Notes: a model not told the origin generated them from the letters alone. Positions 16,331 through 26,042 are shown, numbered from the stretch's first letter. The stretch is DNA of 64,000 nt from Brachybacterium paraconglomeratum (GCF_003994255.1 NZ_ML133857.1:1-64000), one strand, 5' to 3'. Numbers and translations: made by a program.

Positions 16331-17257
16331 CCGTCCAGTTCATCGAACAGTACAGGCAGGAAATCGGCGCCCGGCCGATCTGTCGCACGCTCATTGCAGC
16401 AGGCACCCCGATCGCGCCGAGCACCTCCTACGCCTTCAGGACCCTCCCCCCCCTCGACGCGGGCTATCCGTGACCGGGAGCTACTGGTCCATATCCGGCG
16501 CGTGCATGAGAGGAACTTCGGGGTCTACGCGAAGAAGATCCGCGCTCAGCTGCGCCGGGTAGGCGTCCGGTTTGCACGCTGCATCGTGGAACGGCTGGTG
16601 CGGGAGGAAAGGCTTCGCGGGATCAGGCGAAAGAAGGGTTCGCAGAACGCGCTCCCCGACGATGGCCCGAGCACTCGCCTCTACCTGGTCGAACGTGACT
16701 TCACCGAGAAGGTCGCGAACCAGCTGCGGGTCGCGGACATCACCTGCAGCCGCGCGTTCGCAGGCTGGATCTGTGCTGCGTTGGTCATCGATCTGTTCTC
16801 CCGCCGCGCGGTCGGCTGGCAGCTGTCGAAGTCGCTGCGGACCGCCCTAGCCCTGTACGCGCTAGAGATGGGGCCGTGGAGCCGCGAGTACGCAGGTCGT
16901 GACGTCTTCGGGCTCTCGCACGACAGTGACGAGGGAGTCCATCACGTCGCCACCCGTTACACCCAGCGCCTCGCCGAAGCCGGCGCAGTCGCGTCTGTGG
17001 GATCGACCGGCGACTCCTATGGCTACGCCCTGGCCGAGGTCTTCGACTCGCTGTTGAAGGCCGAGCTGGTCCGCAACTGCGGACCCTGGAGGAGCATCGA
17101 CGAGCTCGAAATCGCGACCGCTGAATACATCGACTGGTTCATCCATCGATGGCTCCACGGCGAGATCGGCATGATCCCGCCCGTCGAACTAGAGGACACC
17201 TACCTTCACTACCAGGCCGTGCCGGCGACCGCTGACGCGGCGCTTGCGAGCCTCTAA
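16321..17257 (+). pseudogene. IS3-family transposase OrfB, frameshifted
   Basis: The first segment reads FIEQYRQEIGARPICRTLIAAGTPIAPSTSY and hits TGA at 16471-16473. The continuation (IRDRELLVHIRRVHERNFGVY) is in another frame, so an indel lies in the C-run at about 16443-16452. The rest follows the rve integrase core to VPATADAALASL. Conserved spots are damaged: the stretch around the first Asp reads RVADITCS, the second SHDSDEG, and the usual YDNALAE is YGYALAE. The catalytic acidic residues survive, but the gene is broken. Confidence 0.75.
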
Positions 17258-17276
17258 CAAAACCGGGGCGATTCAC

Positions 17277-17523
17277 CCTGCATCAGCGTAGTAGTGGCGC
17301 AAGTACCTGCCGGACCGTTGGGATCCAAAGTGAAGGGGCTCAGATATTCAGGACTCTTCCTGGAGGTTCTCAGCTTCATCGTCGACTCGATCACATGTCA
17401 GGAGGCGCCGGCTCGTCACTCGTCACCCGCGGGTAACGTGCGACCGAGACCAACGATGCCCCGGGGTGCTGCGCCATCGCGCGGCCGTCGGGACATCTCT
17501 AGACCCCCAGGCCTGGAGGCGAC
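17277..17523. other. Intergenic region upstream of Tat-exported protein
   Basis: Spacer of about 250 bases between the IS3 end and the exported-protein gene. It should hold that gene's promoter; the only clear signal is CTGGAGG shortly before GTG 17524. No coding frame with good character was seen. Confidence 0.35.
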
Positions 17524-18327
17524 GTGCCACGATCCCAAAGTTCTCACTCGACGACTCGACGAAGCGTGATGCGGGGAGCTGCGCGGGCTGCGCCGATTGC
17601 CATTGCCAGCGTCTCGGCACCCGCCCTCGCCGTTTCCCCCACCTGCGCGAGCCAGGACGTGACTCTCAACTGGGGCTTCGCCCAGTATTCAGGGACTCCG
17701 TCGCTGACCTCGTCGTTCACGACCAACGTGACCTTCAATCCTAACCCGCCGAACGGAACTTATCCGAGCCTCAACTCGCCGCTCCGGGCCACGATCGTGC
17801 ACACGTACTTCGGTCAGGCGCGAGGCTCCACCCCGAACGGCACCATCTCGACCTTCAACGTCGGCGGCATCGGTCAGGTCGGCTACTACGTCCGGCAGCA
17901 GACCGGGGCGACGGGAAGTGCGACGCCCAGCGCCAACGACTATCAGACGATCCGATTCACGTTCAGCGAGAGCGTCAGCAACCTGCGCTTCTCCATCACC
18001 GACATCGACCGCGTTTGGACGACTACGACGAAAGACTTCATCGACGGCGTCTCCCTGACCAGCGGCTCGCGGTTCACTGCCACCGTCCCTAGCGGGTCCA
18101 CCGTCACGGGAGCAGGCACCGTTGCGAGCCCGTGGCGGAACAGCACCGACGGGAACAAGAGCGAGGATGAACCTGGCGGACAGATCGACATCGCCTTCAC
18201 AGGGCCGGTCGAGACGTTCACTATCCGCTACGACAACTTGGGGCGACAAGCGATCTCCAGCGGCGTGAATAATGACCAGGCAGTGTTCATCACCGGATTC
18301 CGAGCGAATCGGCCGACTCAGTGCTGA
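17524..18327 (+). CDS. Tat-exported protein of unknown function
   Basis: A 267-residue protein with a twin-arginine signal TTRRSVMRGAARAAPIA (residues 10-26) and ALAVSP cleavage region near 36-40. The mature domain is Thr/Ser-rich and beta-strand-like, with two cysteines, one near the start (SPTCAS) and one as the last residue, which could pair. GTG 17524 is preceded by TGGAGG at good spacing. The signal resembles that of the exported protein at 5880-6638 but the mature parts are not obviously similar. Both flanks are IS3 debris, and base composition is less GC-rich than the neighbours, so this segment may have arrived by transfer. Confidence 0.75.
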   Translation: MPRSQSSHSTTRRSVMRGAARAAPIAIASVSAPALAVSPTCASQDVTLNWGFAQYSGTPSLTSSFTTNVTFNPNPPNGTYPSLNSPLRATIVHTYFGQARGSTPNGTISTFNVGGIGQVGYYVRQQTGATGSATPSANDYQTIRFTFSESVSNLRFSITDIDRVWTTTTKDFIDGVSLTSGSRFTATVPSGSTVTGAGTVASPWRNSTDGNKSEDEPGGQIDIAFTGPVETFTIRYDNLGRQAISSGVNNDQAVFITGFRANRPTQC

Positions 18328-18436
18328 ACGCGCGTCCGGCAAACGCACGAGATGGGACTGCTGCACTGATAGTTGACATCCGATCTGGCTTGCATGCTGA
18401 ACGGCCTGTAGGGATGTGCGTCACGCCCGCCCCCTA

Positions 18437-18727
18437 ACCCCGAGAGTTTCGCGAGGACATCGTGGGTGTGGCCCGGTCCCGTGAGGACGGCATCACCATC
18501 GCGCAGATCGCGAAGGATTTCGGTGTCCACGAGATGACGCTCCATAGTGGATTCGCCATGCCGACATCGACGACGGCAACCGTCCGGGCAGGACCCGGCA
18601 GGAGTCGACCGAACTGCGTGATGCTCGGTAGGAGATCCGGCTGCTGGAGCAGGATAACGAGGTCCTCCGCCGCGATATCGCGAATCTGTCCCAGGCGAAG
18701 CCTCCGGGAAAAGGTTCTTCCCGCTCG
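18437..18727 (+). pseudogene. IS3-family orfA remnant
   Basis: Recognisable pieces are EFREDIVGVARSREDGITIAQ, then KDFGVHEMTLH, followed by a frameshift near 18545, an in-frame TAG at about 18629 (before EIRLLEQDNEVLRRDIANLSQ) and the end GKGSSRS. The usual ATG is replaced: a TAA precedes the EFRED segment. It cannot make a functional OrfA. Confidence 0.65.
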
Positions 18728-19485
18728 TGAGCGAGCGCGCCGCGGACTGGAACACCGTTTCGGTGTCCCTGCGGGCCCTGAAGCTCGCCCGCCAGCCCTA
18801 CTACCGCTGGCTTAAGCACTAGGTCTCCGAGGCCGAACTGGTCGGGGCCTATCGCGCCAACACTCTGTTCGACGCTCACCTGGATGATCCCGGGTACGGG
18901 TATCGCTTCCTGGCCGACGAGGCCGCCGATGCCGGCGAGGTGATGTGCGAGCGGACTGCGTGGCGGATCTGTCGAGTCAGCCGGTGGTGGTCCGTCTTCG
19001 GGAAGAAGCGCGGCAAGAACGGAAGACAACCAGGACCGCCCGTCCACGAGGACCTGGTCAAGCGTGACTTCTCCGCCGATGACGTGAACGAGCTGTGACT
19101 GACCGGCGCTCCCCCGCTGCGCGCTCGGCGCATGATCGCATCGCGAGGTGCCCCCTCCGAACACTGGACTGACGAGGGAAAGCTCTACCTCTGCGGGATC
19201 GAGGATGTGTTCTCCGGACGGATCGTGGGCCACTCGATCAGCGACCGGATGAAGGCCCGCCTCGCAGTGAACGGGCTGAACAATGCGGTATCCCGGCGTC
19301 GTGACGCTGCCGATTGCGTCGTGTACTCGAACCGAGGATCCCGGTTTCGGTCACGCAAACTCGCGCAGACGCTGAACCGTCGTCACCTTATCGAGTCGAT
19401 GGGGATAGCCGGTGCCGCTGGGGACAACGCCGCGATGGAGTCCTTCATCGCCCTGCTGCAGAAGAACGTCCTGGACCGGTACGAA
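18727..19485 (+). pseudogene. IS3-family orfB remnant, multiple lesions and truncated
   Basis: The frame starts as VSERAADWNTVSVSLRALKLARQPYYRW, is stopped by TAG at 18820-18822, continues (YRANTLFDAHLDDPGYGYRFLADEAADAG), then NELW is followed by TGA at 19096-19098 and an insertion of about 50 nt. It resumes with DEGKLYLCGIEDVFSGRIVGHSISDRMKA and stops matching after QKNVLDR. The DDE core is incomplete. Confidence 0.7.
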
Positions 19486-19789
19486 GGTTCTGGCACGCGG
19501 CGGACAGCCCGGTTCGAACAGCGGTCCGGGCCTCGGCGGGGCGCAAGGCAACGTCGCCCTCGCGGTCGGCACGGATTCCGAGACGACGCAGATCAGGCGG
19601 GCACTGGACGGAGCTGCGGGCACTGGCGTCGGCACGGGGACCGGCGGCGGTGGCATCAGAGGCTGGGGCGGCGGAGGCGGTGGCAGCTACATCAGCACCG
19701 CGGTCGCAGGGAGCACGACCGGGCACGCCAGGAACAGCTCTGCTGTCGAGGGCCAGCGCAACGCCGGCTCGATCACCATCACCTACTGA
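19486..19789 (+). pseudogene. 3' remnant of a Gly-rich (probably exported) protein gene
   Basis: After the IS3 remnant breaks off, an open frame encodes a Gly/Ser/Thr-rich stretch (GTGVGTGTGGGGIRGWGGGGG near the middle) ending GQRNAGSITITY and a TGA at 19787-19789. It has no start codon or signal of its own and looks like the C-terminus of a surface or secreted protein whose 5' part was removed by the IS insertion or deletion. The family is not identifiable. Confidence 0.5.
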
Positions 19790-20034
19790 CCGCGCGGGCC
19801 CGGCGTGTTGCCACCCGCGTCGCCACGGGCATCGGTCGCCCGCCCGACCCCCGTCGGCCGCGCGGACGACCCCACTGCGACGAACGTCGCCGTTCCCTCC
19901 TCCCTGCGGCCATGATCGGGCCTGACCAGCACGATCGGTGATGCGCAGCGAGGCTCGCGGGTCTACCGTCGGACCATGGCCCGCACGGGTCGACCGACCC
20001 TTCCCCGTGAGCAGAACCGCTCGAGGAGTACCCC

Positions 20035-21399
20035 ATGACCTATCCGCCCACCGCCGCGCAGGTGTCACCGACGCCTTCGGCCCCGAAGAAGCCGTCCCTG
20101 TTCAACGGCGCCACCACCCACGGCGTCCGCGGCCAGCGCCGGATCCGCCACCCCTGGGAGCTGCCGCTGCTGTGGGCGGGCGCGGCCGCGACCGTGCTCG
20201 GCTACCTCTCCTGGGGTGGTGCGATCGGCGGCACGATCTGGCTGTTCGCCGCCGAGGGCGAGGACGCGGTCTCCAAGGCGTGGGAGTACGCCTCGATGCT
20301 CCCGCTGGTGATTCAGCTGGTGTTCCTGCTACCGCTGCTGCCGTTTCTGATCTGGTGGATGCGCGCGATCATGTACGCCCAGCTGCGCGCGACCTCCGTG
20401 CGGATGAGCCCCACCCAGTTCCCCGAGGGCTACCGGATGGTGGCCGAGGCCGCCGCCCAATTCGGGATGCGCAACGTGCCCGACGCCTACGTGACCATGG
20501 GCAACGGCGTGATCAACGCCTTCGCCGCCGGCCACGGGTTCCGCCGCTTCGTGGTGGTGCACTCGGACCTTTTCGAGGTCGGCGGCCAGGGCCGTGACCG
20601 CGACGCGCTGAAGTTCGTGATCGGTCACGAGGTGGGCCACCTCGCCGCCGGCCACGTCTCCTACTTCCGTCTGCTGTTCACCAACCTGCTCTCCCTGGTC
20701 CCGCTCCTGGGCCCGGCCCTGTCCCGCTCGCAGGAGTACACCGCCGACAACTTCGGCTACAGCTTCGCCCCCGAGGGCTCCGCCGGCGTGATGGGGCTGC
20801 TCTCCGGCGGCAAGTACCTGGGCACCGAGGTCAACGTCCACGAGCTCGCCGACCGCGCCGCGACCGACCCGAGCTTCTTCGTGCACTGGGTCAACTGGGG
20901 CTCCTCCCACCCGATCACCACCTGGCGCGCCCACGCCCTGCGCGACCGCTCCAAGCCCGGCGCGCTGTGGATCCGCCCCAAGGGCCATCTCTTCGACTCG
21001 CCGCTGCCAGCCGGGCACCGCTGGTCCTCCCAGTACCCGAGCCCCGGCGAGGCGATCACGCTGCTCGACGCCGCCGACGGTGTCCGTCCCGCGGGATACG
21101 GCGACCAGTTCGGCCGCTTCACCCGCGTGCCCACCCCGGACCGTCCCGGGGTGCGCACCCTGCAGACCTCCGCGCCGCTGCTCAGCGACCGCACCGGCTA
21201 CGTGATCCCGGCCGGCCCCTACCGCGACGACGCGCGCCGCACCCCGCCCGGCGACGAGTCCGCGAGCCCCTTCGCCGCCCCTGAGCAGCAGGCCGCGACG
21301 GGCACCGGCTTCGGGACGGCAGGCACCGACACGACCTCGGGGCCCCGCACGGACGAGTCCGCCGCCGGGCCGGGCGACGAGGATCCCTCCCAGTCCTGA
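20035..21399 (+). CDS. M48-family membrane zinc metalloprotease (HtpX-like)
   Basis: A 454-residue protein with two hydrophobic segments in the N-terminal third (about 43-72 and 88-110), then the protease domain: HEVGH at 198-202 with the catalytic Glu199, and SRSQEYTAD where Glu234 would be the third zinc ligand. M48 proteases of this type take part in membrane-protein quality control. The C-terminal 90 residues are Pro/Asp/Thr-rich and disordered. ATG 20035 follows GAGGAG. It is monocistronic, ending at a strong hairpin at 21415-21442. Confidence 0.85.
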   Translation: MTYPPTAAQVSPTPSAPKKPSLFNGATTHGVRGQRRIRHPWELPLLWAGAAATVLGYLSWGGAIGGTIWLFAAEGEDAVSKAWEYASMLPLVIQLVFLLPLLPFLIWWMRAIMYAQLRATSVRMSPTQFPEGYRMVAEAAAQFGMRNVPDAYVTMGNGVINAFAAGHGFRRFVVVHSDLFEVGGQGRDRDALKFVIGHEVGHLAAGHVSYFRLLFTNLLSLVPLLGPALSRSQEYTADNFGYSFAPEGSAGVMGLLSGGKYLGTEVNVHELADRAATDPSFFVHWVNWGSSHPITTWRAHALRDRSKPGALWIRPKGHLFDSPLPAGHRWSSQYPSPGEAITLLDAADGVRPAGYGDQFGRFTRVPTPDRPGVRTLQTSAPLLSDRTGYVIPAGPYRDDARRTPPGDESASPFAAPEQQAATGTGFGTAGTDTTSGPRTDESAAGPGDEDPSQS

Positions 21400-21414
21400 C
21401 CCGCACTTCCCGCA

Positions 21415-21442
21415 GCGGCCGGTCCCTCCTCGGGCCGGCCGC
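21415..21442 (+). terminator. Rho-independent-like hairpin after the M48 protease
   Basis: GCGGCCGG (21415-21422) pairs with CCGGCCGC (21435-21442), with additional inner pairing of CCC/GGG, 16 nt after the stop codon. No U-tract follows, as is common in high-GC actinobacteria. Confidence 0.55.
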
Positions 21443-21504
21443 GCCGGTGTCCCTCCGGTCACCCCACCCTCCACAAAGGTGCACTCACTGCATAAGGTGG
21501 CCGG

Positions 21505-22935
21505 GTGATCCCCCACTACAGCGCGCCGACCCCTGCGGTGCGTCGCAAGCCGCTGCTCGCCGTCCTCCTCGCACCCCTGTTCATGGCCCTGATCGCCGTG
21601 AGCGTCATCAACGTCGCCCTCACCGCGATCGGCGAGGGTCTCGAGGCGGACACCGGGTCGCTGCAGTGGGTCATCTCCGGCTACGCCCTCTCCTTCGCGA
21701 TCCTGCTGGTCCCCGCCGGACGCCTCGGCGACGCGACCGGGCGTCGGCGGATGTTCGTGATCGGCGTCGGGCTCTTCACCCTCGGCTCGCTGATGTCGGG
21801 CCTCGCCCCGAACGCCGAGATGCTCAACATCGCCCGCATCCTGCAGGGCATCGGCTCGGGCCTGCTGAACCCGCAGACCGTCGCCCTGATCCAGCAGCAC
21901 TTCCGCGGCCAGGACCGGGCGCGGGCCTTCGCGCTGCTGGCCACCACCGTCGCCGTCGCCACCGCCATCGGCCCCGTCATCGGCGGCCTGCTGATCCAGG
22001 TCCTCGGCCCGAACTGGGGCTGGCGCTGGATGTTCCTCATGAACGTCCCCATCGGGTTCGCCGCGATCATCGGCACCTTCCGCTACATCCCCGACGACCG
22101 CGCCCGCGGCAGGGAGAAGACGGACCTCGACCCCGTGGGCACCGTGCTGCTGTGCCTGGCGATCCTCGGGATCATGCTCCCGTTTCTCGAACGGGGCGCG
22201 GGCGTGCTGGTGTGGCTCTCGTTCCCGGCCGGCCTGCTGGTGCTGGGGCTGTGGTGGACCTGGGAGCGGCGCTACAAGGGCCGCGGCGCCGCCCCGATGG
22301 TGGACACCGCGATCTTCGCCAACAAGGCGTTCCGCAACGGCATCCTCATCGTCTCGGTGTACTTCCTCGGCGCGACCAGCGTGTGGATCATCGTGCCGCT
22401 GTTCCTGCAGATGCACCTCCACCACACCGCCTTCGAGGCGTCCCTGCTGGGGCTGCCCTCCTCGATCGCCGCCGCGATCAGCTCCCAGATCGCCGGCCGC
22501 TACGTGCTCACCCTGGGCCGGCGCATGGTGATCGCCGGATTCGGCGTCGCGTTCCTGGGCCTGCTGGGAACGACGCTGCTGGCCGGCTTCGTGGAGTCCG
22601 GCGCGGTCGCGTTCTGGTGGCTCGCCGCACCGCTGATGCTGATGGGCCTGAGCCAGGGCATGACCATCTCCCCGAACCAGACCCTCACCCTGAACTCCGT
22701 GGACCCCCGCTTCGGCGGCGTCGCCGGCGGCATCCTCCAGCTCGGCCAGCGCCTCGGCGCCGCGATCGGCACCGCGATGATCCCCGGCATCATCTTCTCC
22801 CTCACCGACGGCGGCACCGCCTGGCTCGAAGCGTTCACGATCGCGCTGGTGATCATCATGGCGCTGACCCTCGCCGCGGTGGGCGTCAGCTTCGCCGACC
22901 GCGCCCGCGAGAAGGAGGCGCCCGGGGCGCTGTGA
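21505..22935 (+). CDS. MFS drug exporter, DHA2 (14-TM) family
   Basis: A 476-residue integral membrane protein with about 14 hydrophobic segments. Family features: FMALIAVSVINVALTAIGEGL in TM1, GRLGDATGRRRMFVIG as the MFS loop 2-3 motif A, and GPVIGGLLIQVLGPNWGWRWMFLMNVPIG as motif C of antiporters. These proteins export drugs or metabolites using the proton gradient; the substrate is unknown. The GTG start at 21505 is just downstream of CATAAG, a likely -10, leaving a very short leader. No regulator gene is adjacent. Confidence 0.88.
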   Translation: MIPHYSAPTPAVRRKPLLAVLLAPLFMALIAVSVINVALTAIGEGLEADTGSLQWVISGYALSFAILLVPAGRLGDATGRRRMFVIGVGLFTLGSLMSGLAPNAEMLNIARILQGIGSGLLNPQTVALIQQHFRGQDRARAFALLATTVAVATAIGPVIGGLLIQVLGPNWGWRWMFLMNVPIGFAAIIGTFRYIPDDRARGREKTDLDPVGTVLLCLAILGIMLPFLERGAGVLVWLSFPAGLLVLGLWWTWERRYKGRGAAPMVDTAIFANKAFRNGILIVSVYFLGATSVWIIVPLFLQMHLHHTAFEASLLGLPSSIAAAISSQIAGRYVLTLGRRMVIAGFGVAFLGLLGTTLLAGFVESGAVAFWWLAAPLMLMGLSQGMTISPNQTLTLNSVDPRFGGVAGGILQLGQRLGAAIGTAMIPGIIFSLTDGGTAWLEAFTIALVIIMALTLAAVGVSFADRAREKEAPGAL

Positions 22936-22944
22936 GCCCCGGGC

Positions 22945-23223
22945 ATGCATCGCACCTCGGGCCGACCATCCGCGCCCGCAGCCCACGCTCGTCGCCGCCG
23001 AGAACGCGGCGGTGCCGAAGGGCTCGGCATCATCACCCTGCGCGCGCTGCCCGGGCCCTACGAGATCGAGACCCCGCGCCGCGATGGGCGTCTGGACCCG
23101 GTCCCCGCCCGGATGAACGTGCTGCCGCTGCTGAGCCACTGGACTCCGGTGCCACTTCTGGCCGGCTACGCCACGGGCGCCCAGGATCGCGATGGCGAGC
23201 TCGTGACCACGCCGAACGCGTGA
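22945..23223 (+). pseudogene. Possible 3' remnant of an unidentified gene
   Basis: Within 364 bases between the exporter and the next gene, an open frame has a convincing protein-like second half: GLGIITLRALPGPYEIETPR, then MNVLPLLSHWTPVPLLAGYA, ending TTPNA. The first half is Arg/Ala-rich and looks out of frame; a better reading there (TLVAAENAAVPKG) is in a neighbouring frame, suggesting a frameshift near 23018. I do not recognise the protein. It may be a small real gene, or the decayed end of one. Confidence 0.3.
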
Positions 23224-23299
23224 AACGGCAGGGCAGCGCCTCCGGATGGACGGCACCGGGATACCCTCTCCCGAGGCATAGACGCGAACAGGGGGCGCA

Positions 23300-24484
23300 G
23301 TGGGGCGCAGCAGCCGGCGGGGGAGCGGACGGGATCAGCGGGCGACCGGGCGCGTCATCGCCGGGGGATGGGACGGGGCTGAAGAGCGGCCCCTGTCGGG
23401 CCCAAGCCCGTCGGCCGAACTCCCGGCGGCCGGAGTGCCGCCGACTCCCGCCGCCGCGGGGCCCTCTCCCGCGCCGCACCGCCGCCGGCGCTGGTGGCTG
23501 CTCGGCGGGATCGCCGCGCTGCTCGCCCTCGTGCTGGTGCTGCCGCAGGTGCTGGTGGGGGAGCGATCGCCGGAGACCGAGGCGCGCAGCTTCGTCCAGG
23601 CGATCCTCGACGCCGACACCGACACCGTGCGCGAGCACATGGTCGAGCCCGAGGACGGGGTGCTCGACGTCGCCCTCACCGACCAGGTGGTGCTGGCCGC
23701 CGAGGAGCGCGTGGACCGGTTCACGATCGAGGAGACGACCGTCGACGGCGATACCGCCCAGGTCAGGGCCACGCTCCAGCTCGGCCGGCGCACCCAGGAG
23801 ACGACCCTTCATCTCACCCGGCACCGCGAGGGGGCGCTGCGCCGCCCCGTGTGGGAGCTGGAGCCCGTGGAGCTGCCGGTGATGCGGGTCTCCGTGCCCG
23901 TCAGCGCCCCCGCGGTGCTGATCAACGGGGTCGAGGTCCCGCTGTCGGACGAGGCCCGGGCCGACCAGGCCTTCGGGCTCGTCGAGGTGCACCTGGTGGT
24001 GCTGCCCGGCGTGTATCAGGTCAGCGCCCCCGAGGGCGGGGAGGCGGTCACCCCGACCACGGTCCGCTCGACCATCCCGCCCGTGCTCGGGCCCTGGCTG
24101 AACTCGCTCATCGAGATCGGCTACGACCTCACCGACACCGGCAAGGAGCAGTTCAGCACCTACCTGATCGACACGGCGCTGCTCGAGTGCGTGCGCAGCA
24201 CCCAGCCGCGCCCCGAGAACTGCCCCTTCGGCGCTTCGGAGGAGGTCACCGGCGAGGGCGCCTGGCAGATCCTCACCCCGCCGCAGATCCACGTCGCGGG
24301 CGGGGCGGTGGGCTACTACGACGCCTACGGATACGGCGGCCTGGCCGAGTTCACCGTGACCGCCGAGGACGGGGGCACCACCGTGCACCGCGTGCCGATC
24401 GAGGAAGCCGCGATCGGGATGATGGACCGGGACGGCCGTTTCTACGGCACCTGGTTCGGGAACCAGGAGACCACCTACTACTGA
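23300..24484 (+). CDS. Membrane-anchored protein of unknown function
   Basis: A 394-residue protein: a disordered Pro/Ala/Gly-rich cytoplasmic N-terminus (1-60), RRRRWWLLGG leading into one transmembrane helix (about 65-84), and a large extracytoplasmic part. Residues 90-165 (ETEARSFVQAILDADTDTVREHM) resemble the NTF2-like DUF4878/lumazine-binding type of domain seen in secreted actinobacterial proteins, but the remainder is unassigned. Two Cys (CVRSTQPRPENCPF) are close enough to form a disulfide. GTG 23300 follows GGGGG. It is convergent with the DHA2 exporter, with only 19 nt between. Confidence 0.6.
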   Translation: MGRSSRRGSGRDQRATGRVIAGGWDGAEERPLSGPSPSAELPAAGVPPTPAAAGPSPAPHRRRRWWLLGGIAALLALVLVLPQVLVGERSPETEARSFVQAILDADTDTVREHMVEPEDGVLDVALTDQVVLAAEERVDRFTIEETTVDGDTAQVRATLQLGRRTQETTLHLTRHREGALRRPVWELEPVELPVMRVSVPVSAPAVLINGVEVPLSDEARADQAFGLVEVHLVVLPGVYQVSAPEGGEAVTPTTVRSTIPPVLGPWLNSLIEIGYDLTDTGKEQFSTYLIDTALLECVRSTQPRPENCPFGASEEVTGEGAWQILTPPQIHVAGGAVGYYDAYGYGGLAEFTVTAEDGGTTVHRVPIEEAAIGMMDRDGRFYGTWFGNQETTYY

Positions 24485-24503
24485 GGTGCCCGGCCGCGAC
24501 GGC

Positions 24504-26042
24504 TCAGGTCGGGGCGGCCGTCTCCTCGGGCTCGGCCGGTCCGGCCTCGACGGGACGGTCCCCGGCGTCGGCCGGATTGCGGCGGATGAACAGTGCGATC
24601 GCCACGGTGACCAGCCCCAGCACCGCCGAGATCGTGAACGCCGCCGAGGTGCCCGCGGAGATCCCCGCGAGCTCCGTGGCACCGCCCGCGGTGGTGCCCG
24701 CCGCGACCCGCGCCATCACCGAGACCATCAGCGCGGCACCGGCCGCGCCCGCGACCTGCTGCACCGTGCCCACGATGGCCGAGCCGTGCGGGTACAGCCG
24801 CCGCGGCAGCGAGCCCATCGCCGTGGTCATCAGCGGCGTGAACACGAACGCGAGGCCCAGCGACATCACCACGTGGCCCACCACGATCAGCCACGCCTGC
24901 TCCGGCACGCGGGACATGATCCCGATGCCCACCACCACGGCGGCGAGGCCCGGCAGCAGCAGCGGCCGCGGGCCGACCCGGTCGAACAGCCGCCCGACGA
25001 ACGGGGCGAGCAGACCCATCGCGAGACCGCCCGGCAGCATCATCAGCCCCACCGACAGCGTGGACAGCTCCAGCACCCGCTGCAGGAAGATCGGCAGCAG
25101 CACCACCACTCCGAACATCGAGCCCATCATCACCACCATCAGCCCGACGGCGACGGCGAAGTTGCGGCTTGCGAAAGTGCGCAGGTCCAGCAGCGCCCGC
25201 TCGTGGCGCTGCAGCCGCAGCTGGCGCAGCACGAACAGCGCCAACGCCACCACGCCCACCGCGAGCGCCACCAGCGCCGCCACGGGCGGGCCCGACGGAG
25301 CCTCCGCCGCGCCGCCGTGACCGCCGCCGCTGATCCCGGTCAGCCCGTAGACCAGCGGCCCGAAGCCCACCGCGGACAGCAGCACCGAGAGCGCATCGGC
25401 CGGCTTCGGATCCGCCTCCGAGACGTTCTCGATGCGGCGCAGTCCGATCGCCAGCGCCGCCACCGCGATCGGCAGCACCAGCACGAACAGGAACCGCCAC
25501 GGCGCGAAGGAGAGGATCAGGCCCGACAGCGTGGGGCCGAGCGCCGGCGCGACCGAGATGACGATCGAGATGTTGCCCATCACCTGGCCGTGCCGCGAGG
25601 GCGGCACCAGGTTCATCACCGTGGTCATCAGCAGCGGCATCATGATCGCCGTGCCCGAGGCCTGCACGATCCGACCCAGCAGCAGCGGCAGGAACGCGGG
25701 GGAGACCGCGCAGATCAGCGTGCCGGCCGTGAAGGTCGTCATCGCGATCGCGAACACCTGCCGGGTGGAGAAGCGCCCCATCAGGAAGCCGGTGATCGGG
25801 ATGACCACGGCCATGGTGAGCATGAACCCCGTCGTGAGCCACTGCGCGGTGGTCTCGGCCAGATCGAGGTCGTCCATGATCGGCGGCAGCGCGACCGACA
25901 GGATCGTCTCGTTCAGGATCACCACGAAAGCGCTGATCAGGAGCAGGACGATGACGCTGCGATCGCGCGGGGAGAGCGCGGCGGAGGAGGGCGCGGCAGG
26001 GGCGGGGGAGCGGGTCACCGAGGGAGTGTAGGCACGGGGCAT
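24504..26042 (-). CDS. MFS drug exporter, DHA2 (14-TM) family
   Basis: A 512-residue membrane protein with 14 predicted segments. FVVILNETILSVALPPI in TM1, GFLMGRFSTRQVF as motif A and APALGPTLSGLILSFAPWRFLFVLVLPIA as motif C mark the EmrB/QacA-type exporters. It is a homologue of, but not closely related to, the exporter at 21505. I took ATG 26042; GTG 26018, with TACACT 7-12 nt before it, could serve a leaderless message and would shorten the protein by eight residues. The frame upstream of 26042 (to 26423) is not coding. Confidence 0.85.
   Translation of the reverse strand: MPRAYTPSVTRSPAPAAPSSAALSPRDRSVIVLLLISAFVVILNETILSVALPPIMDDLDLAETTAQWLTTGFMLTMAVVIPITGFLMGRFSTRQVFAIAMTTFTAGTLICAVSPAFLPLLLGRIVQASGTAIMMPLLMTTVMNLVPPSRHGQVMGNISIVISVAPALGPTLSGLILSFAPWRFLFVLVLPIAVAALAIGLRRIENVSEADPKPADALSVLLSAVGFGPLVYGLTGISGGGHGGAAEAPSGPPVAALVALAVGVVALALFVLRQLRLQRHERALLDLRTFASRNFAVAVGLMVVMMGSMFGVVVLLPIFLQRVLELSTLSVGLMMLPGGLAMGLLAPFVGRLFDRVGPRPLLLPGLAAVVVGIGIMSRVPEQAWLIVVGHVVMSLGLAFVFTPLMTTAMGSLPRRLYPHGSAIVGTVQQVAGAAGAALMVSVMARVAAGTTAGGATELAGISAGTSAAFTISAVLGLVTVAIALFIRRNPADAGDRPVEAGPAEPEETAAPT

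Larger units (their letters stand above)
15961..17276 (+). mobile_element. Decayed IS3-family insertion sequence with recognisable ends
   Basis: Imperfect terminal inverted repeats bound the element: TGAATCGTCCGGGG from 15961 rightwards and, on the minus strand, TGAATCGCCCCGG from 17275 leftwards, with about 17 of the first 22 positions matching. It encloses a two-frame transposase (orfA intact-looking, orfB frameshifted). Flanking triplets do not match, so no target duplication is visible. The length of about 1.3 kb fits the family. It is inactive as it stands unless complemented in trans. Confidence 0.7.
18437..19485 (+). mobile_element. Remnant of a second IS3-family element
   Basis: The remnant runs from a start-less orfA (EFREDIVGVARSREDG near 18445) to QKNVLDR at about 19484, where the match ends abruptly and unrelated Gly-rich coding sequence begins. 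The last roughly 40-50 codons of orfB and the right end are absent. No terminal repeat could be identified with confidence. Confidence 0.7.

Noticed and set aside
20329-23256. Very long minus-strand open frame (975 codons)
   Set aside because: It covers two convincing plus-strand genes (M48 protease, DHA2 exporter); long antisense frames are a by-product of high GC content.
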